Virus record (IMG/VR): IMGVR_UViG_3300025137_000308
Location: 1 to 23,222 of that record
Length of the DNA: 23,222 nt
Source of the DNA: a virus
Reading direction: 5' to 3' (one strand)
In this document: in pieces, positions 1 through 6,021 of the stretch
Layout of the letters: each line of letters opens with the position of its first letter
How positions within the stretch are numbered: position 1 is the first letter of the stretch
Notes under the pieces: generated by a model
Seen by the model: only the letters and a program-made list of their open reading frames with translations
The model's database searches: none
Told to the model about the DNA's origin: nothing
Position numbers and translations under genes: made by a program

Positions 1-778
1 GGCGGCAGGTGTAGGTAAAACCACTTACGCCCACGTTATCGCTAATCATTTCGGCTACCCCTTACATATATTCAATGCTTCATCTAAGAAAACTAGAGGT
101 ATAGCATTTGTTGAAGAAGAGTTATTGCCCTTGACACGTTCCGGCAACTATAAACAATACATACTACTAGACGAAGCAGACCAATTAACACCCGAAGCAC
201 AGGGTGCTTTGAAGGGTGTAATAGAGAATGCCCAAGGTCTTTTCATTCTTACTTGTAATAATATCGAAAAAGTAAGTCCTTACTTACGTTCAAGATGTAG
301 GACATTAGAGTTTAGACCGATAGAGATAGATGAAATGTTCAAGAGATTACAATATATCGCTGTATATGAGAGCGTTTCTATAACTGATGGAGAATTGCGT
401 ATGATTTGTGAAGCACATAATGGCGACTTAAGGAATGCTATCAATGCTTTGCAGGCTTACGACTCATTAGGCGAACAGAAAGGTAAAGCATTCCTACATA
501 GTTTAATGGTAAAAGAGTTTGATAGTAAGTTTCTATTAACTCTATGTTTTCGTGAGAAAGATTTCACTAATGCTATGAAGTTGTTCGGTAAGAACGATGT
601 AAAGCAGACCATAAGAAGCGTATTTGATTACGCAATAGAGTCCGATGCTACTAGCAACGGCAAAATGACAGTCATTGATGCGGCTATAACAGCCGAAAGG
701 GATTTGATGAGTGGGATTGATGAAGATATTGTCAAGGGTAATTTCTTGAGAATGTTGATGCAACCGCATTCTTTATAA
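1..778 (+). CDS. rfcS: Replication factor C small subunit (clamp loader ATPase), 5' partial
   Basis: Clamp-loader AAA+ ATPase that would open and load the PCNA-like clamp encoded downstream. The frame is open from base 2 at the window edge, giving 258 visible residues; about 50 N-terminal residues lie outside if it has the usual archaeal length of about 320. The fragment begins inside Walker A (AAGVGKTT). Walker B is LLDEAD at fragment residues about 55-60, sensor 1 is TCNN at about 84-87, and the RFC-typical SRC arginine-finger motif is at about 97-99. GDLRNAINAL at about 138-147 fits the sensor 2 region. The TTG at 125 is internal and not the start, because Walker A lies upstream of it. No large subunit is visible, so it may act as a homopentamer or with a host large subunit (inference). 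Family call is firm. Confidence 0.93.
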   Translation, partial: AAGVGKTTYAHVIANHFGYPLHIFNASSKKTRGIAFVEEELLPLTRSGNYKQYILLDEADQLTPEAQGALKGVIENAQGLFILTCNNIEKVSPYLRSRCRTLEFRPIEIDEMFKRLQYIAVYESVSITDGELRMICEAHNGDLRNAINALQAYDSLGEQKGKAFLHSLMVKEFDSKFLLTLCFREKDFTNAMKLFGKNDVKQTIRSVFDYAIESDATSNGKMTVIDAAITAERDLMSGIDEDIVKGNFLRMLMQPHSL

Positions 779-779
779 C
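772..779 (+). promoter_or_regulatory. TATA-like box TTTATAAC before the ssDNA-binding candidate
   Basis: The 8-mer TTTATAAC overlaps the RFC stop codon. It resembles the archaeal TATA box. With the usual spacing of about 26 bases to the start site, transcription would begin near 801, leaving a short leader with GAGGT before the ATG at 819. The same 8-mer occurs at two other gene boundaries (3823 and 8258). No clear BRE was identified, so this is a candidate only. Confidence 0.35.
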
Positions 780-818
780 CGTATTAGGGACGAGACAAGA
801 ATAACTGAGGTACAAAAA

Positions 819-1988
819 ATGAGTAACCAAATGCTAGAAAATATTGCTAAAACGCTGAACGTAGCGCCCGAAGTGGTGCAAAATAGGGCTGATGAAGTCC
901 TTGTAGAACAAGGGGGTGCATGGAGAAATGCAGGCCGTTCTGATGAAGATTGTGCGGTACTCGCACTAAGAGTCGCAGGGCGACAAATCTCTTCTGAATC
1001 TGCTAGACTACGAAGAACAGGCTCGGATGTTTTTGAGGGTATGTTTATTTCTGTACCGCGACCTAAAGAGTGGGGTAAAATACTATACAATAAGATGAAG
1101 AATCAACTTATGACTGCTACTGATGATGTACGACAAGTATTGATTGACAGTGGTGCGGTTGTTGTCTTTGAAGATAACAATGATGGAACGTACACAAGAT
1201 TGGCGGCAGAAATGTTCGGTATGGGTACTGAAAGTGATGTAGGTTCTCTACCAAAGCACACGATGATGCTTAATGGTAACACACATTTCTTTGTAGTATG
1301 GGATAAGAATAACCCAACATTCCCATCCGGTGATGCTAACTTCAAATACGGTGCGGCTCGACCTCAAGATGAGAGAGAAAGAACATCATTATTCTTTGGT
1401 CGAAAACAAGGTACTAATGATTCCTTAAAAATACTTAAAGTAAGTGGTAATGGTGCGGCGGCTGACAGACAATACCCGTCATTCACTCCATTAACTATAC
1501 CTATGAAGGGTGGCAAAAATGATAGATGCTACTTAAACGCAGATGTCTCAGTACATACTGTTGATGCTTCTTTGGCCGACTTATTTCAAGGTGCGCCTAC
1601 TGACATCATAGGTGGTCTGATTGGTGAAGAGAATCTTCTAGCCGGACTATCTGAATTAGGTACATACTACGACACATACAATGGTAAAGACGGTTGGTGG
1701 GATAGAAACTGCGCTGTTATTACCGAAGTAATACATATCGACCCAAGAGACAAAGGTGGGTATATCTTAGTTTGTGCTGATACAGACATGACATCTATGG
1801 CAGGTACGGTAGATGTATATTGTGATGAAGAAATTGACTTTGCAGTAGGAACAAAGATGCTACTACTAGGTGGGGCTTGGAGAAGTAGAGAAGGCGAAGA
1901 TAGATTATCAGTCAATGGTTGGTATGCTTTCGATGTCATCCCTCAGATGGTCGAGCCTGTCGTGGAAAACGACGGGTGGGAACAATGA
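819..1988 (+). CDS. Candidate OB-fold single-stranded DNA-binding (RPA-like) protein
   Basis: A 389-residue soluble protein that I do not recognise with certainty. The N-terminal 60 residues look helical (MLENIAKTLNV, then an Ala/Arg/Glu-rich stretch). The rest is rich in alternating hydrophobic and polar residues like beta strands, and the last about 110 residues (VITEVIHIDP, GYILVCADT, GTVDVYCDEEIDF, MLLLGGAWRSREGEDR, LSVNGWYAFDVIP) read like an OB-fold beta barrel. It has no P-loop, no cysteine cluster and no signal peptide. It lies between the clamp loader and the chaperonin genes in a replication operon that otherwise lacks an obvious ssDNA-binding protein, which is the main reason for the RPA-like guess. 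The ATG at 819 is preceded by GAGGT at 806-810. Its stop overlaps the next start (ATGA). Confidence 0.45.
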   Translation: MSNQMLENIAKTLNVAPEVVQNRADEVLVEQGGAWRNAGRSDEDCAVLALRVAGRQISSESARLRRTGSDVFEGMFISVPRPKEWGKILYNKMKNQLMTATDDVRQVLIDSGAVVVFEDNNDGTYTRLAAEMFGMGTESDVGSLPKHTMMLNGNTHFFVVWDKNNPTFPSGDANFKYGAARPQDERERTSLFFGRKQGTNDSLKILKVSGNGAAADRQYPSFTPLTIPMKGGKNDRCYLNADVSVHTVDASLADLFQGAPTDIIGGLIGEENLLAGLSELGTYYDTYNGKDGWWDRNCAVITEVIHIDPRDKGGYILVCADTDMTSMAGTVDVYCDEEIDFAVGTKMLLLGGAWRSREGEDRLSVNGWYAFDVIPQMVEPVVENDGWEQ

Positions 1989-2275
1989 AGGCCGTAGGTG
2001 ATTACGTTATCCTAAAGATGGCTGAGACAATCAGTACATCAGGTCTTATTACCGCAAAAGAATATGTTGTTGATAGTATAGGTTCTCTCGTACCCCTAAA
2101 AATAGGGTGCGGAGATACCGTACTGTTCAATGGTGATAAGATACAGATGACATTGGATGACGGTAGGGTTTGCCTACATTATTCTGACATCTTAGCATTT
2201 GATGGTGAGGAAGTACCTTACTATATAGGTGGAGAAGAATACTACGACCGAGACGTGCATGACGATTTTATATGA
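1985..2275 (+). CDS. groES: GroES-like co-chaperonin (cpn10)
   Basis: A 96-residue cpn10 protein, the usual length, expected to form the lid of a group I chaperonin. The N-terminus MKAVGDYVILK matches the GroES start pattern (PL-D-V-VK). A flexible region follows, with SGLIT at residues about 18-22 in the place of the hydrophobic mobile-loop tripeptide that docks on GroEL. CGDTVLFNG and the C-terminal YSDILAF match later cpn10 strands. Unlike typical GroES it carries an extra acidic, Tyr-rich tail (EEVPYYIGGEEYYDRDVHDDFI region). I chose the ATG at 1985, which overlaps the upstream stop as ATGA; the frame is open to a TTG at 1919, but the 22 extra residues do not look like cpn10. The groEL-like gene starts 9 bases downstream, and the pairing strengthens the call. 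Confidence 0.85.
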   Translation: MKAVGDYVILKMAETISTSGLITAKEYVVDSIGSLVPLKIGCGDTVLFNGDKIQMTLDDGRVCLHYSDILAFDGEEVPYYIGGEEYYDRDVHDDFI

Positions 2276-2284
2276 GGTATTTTT

Positions 2285-3829
2285 ATGGAAACAATATTAA
2301 CAGGAATGGAAGCAAAGAGTAAATTACTCAAAGGTGTGAACAAGGTTGCTAACGCAGTCAAGGGTACTTTAGGGGTGAATGCAAGAACGGTTATCATTCA
2401 GAACCCTAACGGTATGCCTGTCATTCTTAATGATGGTGTTACTGTTGCTAGGGCTATTAATGATGCAGACCCTTACGTACAAATGGGTATAGACTTACTT
2501 AAAGAAGTCGCTAGCGAAGCACAGGAGAAGTCGGGAGACGGTACTACTACTGCTACGCTTATAGCACAGGCTTTGTGTAATGGTTCTCTTACCTTGATAG
2601 AACAAGGTGTGAGTCCTATTGTTATTAGAGATGCTTTGGCTCACTTCTTAGAAGAAACAATACATTTCCTTAATGCGACTAAGACTGATGACTTCTCTAT
2701 CGAAGATGTGGCTACTATCGCCGCTAACAATGACCCATCGTTGGGTAAATTAATAGCAGATGTAGTTGCTAAGACAGGTAGCAAAGGTACTGTTACCATA
2801 GAAAAAAGTCCTACCTTTGAAACATACACAGAAGATGTGCAGGGGTTAGAGGTTCTATCGGGCTACGCACATAATGTTATGATAAACAGCCCGAAGGCTA
2901 GGTGCATCTTAGATAATCCTATGGTTATAGTAACAACCGAAAGGATTGAGACGTTCAATGCTTTGATACCTGCTTTAGAGTTAGCAGTCAAAGACAACAA
3001 ACCTATTGCTATATTCTGCACCGACTTTAATCATCAAGCGTTACAGAATCTTTTAGTCAATATAGCACAGGGTAAAATAAGTGCATTATTAGTTAAGCCA
3101 TCGGGTATGCCCGACGAACAACAAGCATGGTTGGAAGATATAGCATTAGTTACTAAAAGTAATTTGTTCAAGACTTCTCTAGGAGAATCTATCACTAAAC
3201 TAACTTCATTTGATGTAGGCTCATGTGATAAAATACAGGCTTCTGCTTTGACTACTATAATTACAGCGAGTGGAGAGTCGTCTGATGAATTAAATGAACA
3301 CCTAGATTCTTTGGCTTCTTATGAAGAAGAAGCAACTAATGATTGGATGCAACAATATTATAACAATCGTATATCAAGATTGACTAATGGTATATCTAAG
3401 ATATATGTCGGTGGTAAATCCGAGGTCGAACAACTAGAAAGAAAAGAACGTGTGGATGACGCAGTAAATGCTTGTCGTTTGGCTATGAATGGTGGTGTGG
3501 TAGCAGGTGGAGGTTCAGCACTATACTTCGCTCAAATGAGCCTAACCCCCTACCCCGAAGATGTATCAAGACACATTGGAAAATTATTTTGTCTTGGGTT
3601 AGAAGCACCCATAACTGCGATAATAGAGAACGCAGGTAATAATACAGGCGAGATACCTATAAATAAATACGGTCAATATATTTGCGGTAAAACTACTGAT
3701 GTTAGAAACGCATTTGATGATGGGGTTATTGACCCCGCACAGGTAACAATTAACAGTTTAGAATCTGCGGTTAGTGTAGCGGCATTACTTCTTATGACTG
3801 ATGCGGCAATACTTACTGAAAGTTTATAA
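2285..3829 (+). CDS. groEL: GroEL-like group I chaperonin (cpn60)
   Basis: ATP-driven protein-folding chamber subunit of 514 residues. It follows the GroEL pattern along its length: GVNKVANAVKGTLG (17-30), NDGVTVARAI with Asp50, and the nucleotide loop SGDGTTTAT with Asp85. KERVDDAVNA with Asp392 corresponds to the hydrolytic Asp398 of E. coli GroEL, and GGVVAGGGSAL follows it. The ATPase residues are therefore all present. It differs from E. coli GroEL (548 aa) by ending at MTDAAILTESL, right after the equatorial domain, so the Gly-Gly-Met tail is absent. The start is ATG at 2285, preceded by GAGGT overlapping the groES stop. Archaea normally use group II thermosomes, so a group I pair in this context points to acquisition from a bacterial-type source (inference). 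It may fold virion proteins. Confidence 0.95.
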   Translation: METILTGMEAKSKLLKGVNKVANAVKGTLGVNARTVIIQNPNGMPVILNDGVTVARAINDADPYVQMGIDLLKEVASEAQEKSGDGTTTATLIAQALCNGSLTLIEQGVSPIVIRDALAHFLEETIHFLNATKTDDFSIEDVATIAANNDPSLGKLIADVVAKTGSKGTVTIEKSPTFETYTEDVQGLEVLSGYAHNVMINSPKARCILDNPMVIVTTERIETFNALIPALELAVKDNKPIAIFCTDFNHQALQNLLVNIAQGKISALLVKPSGMPDEQQAWLEDIALVTKSNLFKTSLGESITKLTSFDVGSCDKIQASALTTIITASGESSDELNEHLDSLASYEEEATNDWMQQYYNNRISRLTNGISKIYVGGKSEVEQLERKERVDDAVNACRLAMNGGVVAGGGSALYFAQMSLTPYPEDVSRHIGKLFCLGLEAPITAIIENAGNNTGEIPINKYGQYICGKTTDVRNAFDDGVIDPAQVTINSLESAVSVAALLLMTDAAILTESL

Positions 3830-3830
3830 C
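3823..3830 (+). promoter_or_regulatory. TATA-like box TTTATAAC before the RecA-like gene
   Basis: A second copy of the TTTATAAC 8-mer, overlapping the groEL stop codon. Its centre is about 26 bases before the ATG at 3853, so a transcript starting from it would be nearly leaderless from that ATG. It would leave out the alternative ATG at 3838. This supports the 3853 start, but an AGAGGA Shine-Dalgarno candidate between the two ATGs suggests translation from a longer read-through mRNA also occurs. Candidate only. Confidence 0.35.
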
Positions 3831-3852
3831 CCTAGTAATGAGAGGAATATAT

Positions 3853-4797
3853 ATGAGCGCATGGGGAACACAAGCAACACCTACGACTAAAAAACAGACT
3901 GCCGAACCTGTAAATAGGTTCGATGAAGGTTATTACAAAGACCTGTTTGAGAACAATAGAACAAACTCTATTACTCATAGATGTGCATTTATTGGACACG
4001 AAAATACTGCTAAGACAGGTACGGCACTTTCTTGTTTAAGAACAGAAATTGAGGCAGGTAAGAATGTCTATATCTTTGATGTAGATAACTCCGCTAAGTC
4101 TACGGTAGACCATGTATTCCCTGACTGCCCTAACATAATAGTTTTACCTCTTCACGATGAGACAGATGATTCTATATTTGATTCTGATAACAACGTAGAT
4201 TACAAAGCATTGTTAGATAAGACTTCATGGTACGTTAATATACTTGCTGAGAAAGTTAAGAATGACCCTGAATCAGTTGGTGGAGTTATCTTCGACGGTG
4301 GTTCTACATTCCTTAAATGGTGTGAACACGCTATGAGGGCATCACTACTAAGTCGTGGTGTCATTGAGACAGAAGATGGTGCATTCAATCAGAAAGAATG
4401 GAGAGAGCGTAACCGTCTTTATAGAAATGTACTAACTAGAATACACAGCCTCAACGTGGCTAAAGTTTACTTCACCTTTCACCTAAAGGCCGTATCACAA
4501 TTCATGGATGACGGTACAGGTAAGAAAGTATTGATGACTGTTGGTTTCAGACCTGAATGGGAGAAAGGTACTATGAGAAAGTTTTCTCAGCAGATATTCC
4601 TATCTAGGTTTATGAAAAAGGCCGACCCTGCCGCCGGAGTAGAAGGTGATAGGACGCTCGCTGATGGTGAGTGGGTTGTACGTGCTACTGTCGAAGAGAT
4701 GAAAGGTAGTAACATAGAAAGAGTCGGTACTAAGCATGACATACTCAAAGTATCTAACGGTAATGTAGAGTGGTTCGGATTACCTTTCATGGAGTGA
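3853..4797 (+). CDS. RecA-fold ATPase (Sak4/RadA-like recombination ATPase)
   Basis: A 314-residue P-loop ATPase, probably a single-domain RecA-like protein for strand annealing or recombination, like the Sak4/AAA_24-type proteins of many head-tailed viruses. Walker A is GHENTAKT at residues 48-55, where Ala53 replaces the usual Gly before the Lys. Walker B is GVIFD with Asp148. IHSLNVAKVYFTFHLKA at about 193-209 resembles the strand-plus-polar segment after Walker B in RecA folds. The N-terminal 40 residues are polar and probably disordered. I chose ATG 3853 because AGAGGA lies just upstream and a TATA-like box is correctly spaced; the ATG at 3838 would add only MRGIY. It sits 4 bases before the clamp gene. 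RadA itself is less likely, since the N-terminal HhH domain is missing. Confidence 0.7.
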   Translation: MSAWGTQATPTTKKQTAEPVNRFDEGYYKDLFENNRTNSITHRCAFIGHENTAKTGTALSCLRTEIEAGKNVYIFDVDNSAKSTVDHVFPDCPNIIVLPLHDETDDSIFDSDNNVDYKALLDKTSWYVNILAEKVKNDPESVGGVIFDGGSTFLKWCEHAMRASLLSRGVIETEDGAFNQKEWRERNRLYRNVLTRIHSLNVAKVYFTFHLKAVSQFMDDGTGKKVLMTVGFRPEWEKGTMRKFSQQIFLSRFMKKADPAAGVEGDRTLADGEWVVRATVEEMKGSNIERVGTKHDILKVSNGNVEWFGLPFME

Positions 4798-4801
4798 TTA
4801 T

Positions 4802-5608
4802 ATGATTACTGTTGATAGTAACTCCTTAACGTGGTTACTAACTTTGTCTCAAAGGAAACAAAATGTTTCCGGTAAAGTAATGCCACAGGTTCATTCTTTG
4901 ATGATGAGAGCAGTAGGTAGTAGACTTACTGCCTGCTCTCTTGTTAAGGATGGCTTGTCGTCATTGACATTATTATCTATACCTTGTTCCGGCACAGGAG
5001 ATTTTGCTATATCTGATATAGATGCTTTCTTAGGTGCTTTGAAATATCATGGTAATGCTATCACGTTAGAAATTGGTGAGGATAAAATTATCTTAAAATC
5101 ATCTAACAAACAAACTACTATGACTTCATCCGATAAGGCTTTAGCGTTTCCTCATACATCTTCTAATGTTAATGAGTGGGAGGCCAAGTCTGTAAGGTTG
5201 GCTACTAAGATAGACCTACAAGATATTACTTATCAATTGAATAGTGGAGGTAAAAGAAAACCTTTCACTTCTTGGTTAGACATAGACACTACCACTTTGT
5301 ATGAAGCATTTAGGTGTGATAATATGAACAACCAAAGATACAACCTATACACAGTAACTTCTGATGAGAGAGGATTATGTGTGGAAGTAGGTAAGAATCT
5401 TAAAGGTAAAACTATCTCTCAAATAGACCCACAACCACAGGCTGTTTTCGAGGCAGTTTATATGGGTGGTTTAGAGTATGTTTTTAAAGAGTTAACAGGC
5501 ACAGCAAGCGTACACTTTTTTGACTTTAGACCCGAAGGACAGGGTATCAGAATGCTAATTACATTAGGTGATGGCGACTTTATTTTCCAAGCGAGTAACT
5601 TGGGGTGA
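4802..5608 (+). CDS. pcn: PCNA-like sliding clamp
   Basis: A 268-residue protein with the length and layout of an archaeal or viral PCNA (about 250 aa), expected to form a trimeric ring that tethers the polymerase. Two repeated beta-alpha-beta halves are discernible: the first includes LTACSLVKDGLSSLTLLSI and FLGALKYHGNAITLEI (about residues 38-98). The second ends with GGLEYVFKEL, VHFFDF, GIRMLITLG and DFIFQAS, which correspond to the last domain of sliding clamps. Sequence identity to cellular PCNA looks low, so the call rests on pattern and on its place between the clamp-loader/RecA-like genes and the polymerase. The start is at ATG 4802 with GGAGTGAT over the stop of the preceding gene. 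Its own stop lies inside the Shine-Dalgarno of the next gene. Confidence 0.75.
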   Translation: MITVDSNSLTWLLTLSQRKQNVSGKVMPQVHSLMMRAVGSRLTACSLVKDGLSSLTLLSIPCSGTGDFAISDIDAFLGALKYHGNAITLEIGEDKIILKSSNKQTTMTSSDKALAFPHTSSNVNEWEAKSVRLATKIDLQDITYQLNSGGKRKPFTSWLDIDTTTLYEAFRCDNMNNQRYNLYTVTSDERGLCVEVGKNLKGKTISQIDPQPQAVFEAVYMGGLEYVFKELTGTASVHFFDFRPEGQGIRMLITLGDGDFIFQASNLG

Positions 5609-5612
5609 TTAA

Positions 5613-5873
5613 ATGGATTTAGAAATGACAGATTTAGAATTAGGGAAAAACAAAAGAATGATTGATGGGTATGATGTATTTATTACTATCTTACCTAGTG
5701 ATGCAGAACCACTGTATAGAGATTATGAGTGGCTGAATGCACAATATGTAAAGCATGGTAAAAATATGGAGACTATTGCTATTGAATGTGGCGTTACACC
5801 AATGTGTATTAATAATTGGCTACGCCGCCACAACATTGATACCCGTAGTAGGGGCGCAAGAAGGGTGAATTGA
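5613..5873 (+). CDS. Small helix-turn-helix DNA-binding protein
   Basis: An 86-residue protein. Residues about 38-80 form a helix-turn-helix of the kind found in resolvase/transposase-like and HNH-associated domains: WLNAQYVKHGKNMETIAIECG as helices 1 and 2, then VTPMCINNWLRRHNI as the recognition helix. The C-terminus is basic (RSRGARR), suiting DNA contact. The N-terminal 35 residues are acidic and unrecognised. The gene begins 4 bases after the clamp stop with GGGGTGATTAA as ribosome site and ends 1 base before the next start, so it belongs to the same operon. It could be a regulator of the replication block or an origin/packaging-site binding protein; the sequence does not decide between these. 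Confidence 0.6.
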   Translation: MDLEMTDLELGKNKRMIDGYDVFITILPSDAEPLYRDYEWLNAQYVKHGKNMETIAIECGVTPMCINNWLRRHNIDTRSRGARRVN

Positions 5874-5874
5874 T

Positions 5875-6021
5875 ATGGTTAACTACACACAACGATGGCC
5901 TTCGTGTGAAAGATGCGGTGCAACTTTCTCTTGGGTTTTCGTGGAACATATAGACAACGCAGAAATATATGAGTGTGAACATTGTAATGACCTTAAGATG
6001 TTTAGGCATGATGTAGAATGA
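5875..6021 (+). CDS. Small zinc-ribbon protein, 48 aa
   Basis: A short gene, supported by its tight fit: its ATG is 1 base after the HTH gene stop and its TGA overlaps the polymerase ATG (ATGA). The protein has two CxxC knuckles, CERC at residues 11-14 and CEHC at 34-37, separated by a mixed strand-like stretch (TFSWVFVEHIDNAEIYE). That is the layout of a zinc ribbon. The specific function is unknown. It may be a DNA- or protein-binding accessory to the polymerase, with which it would be translationally coupled. It is one of four such small cysteine proteins in this block. Confidence 0.75.
   Translation: MVNYTQRWPSCERCGATFSWVFVEHIDNAEIYECEHCNDLKMFRHDVE

Noticed and set aside
3838-3852. ATG at 3838 as the start of the RecA-like gene
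   Set aside because: It adds only MRGIY, has no ribosome site before it, and contains the AGAGGA that serves the ATG at 3853; the TATA-like spacing also favours 3853.
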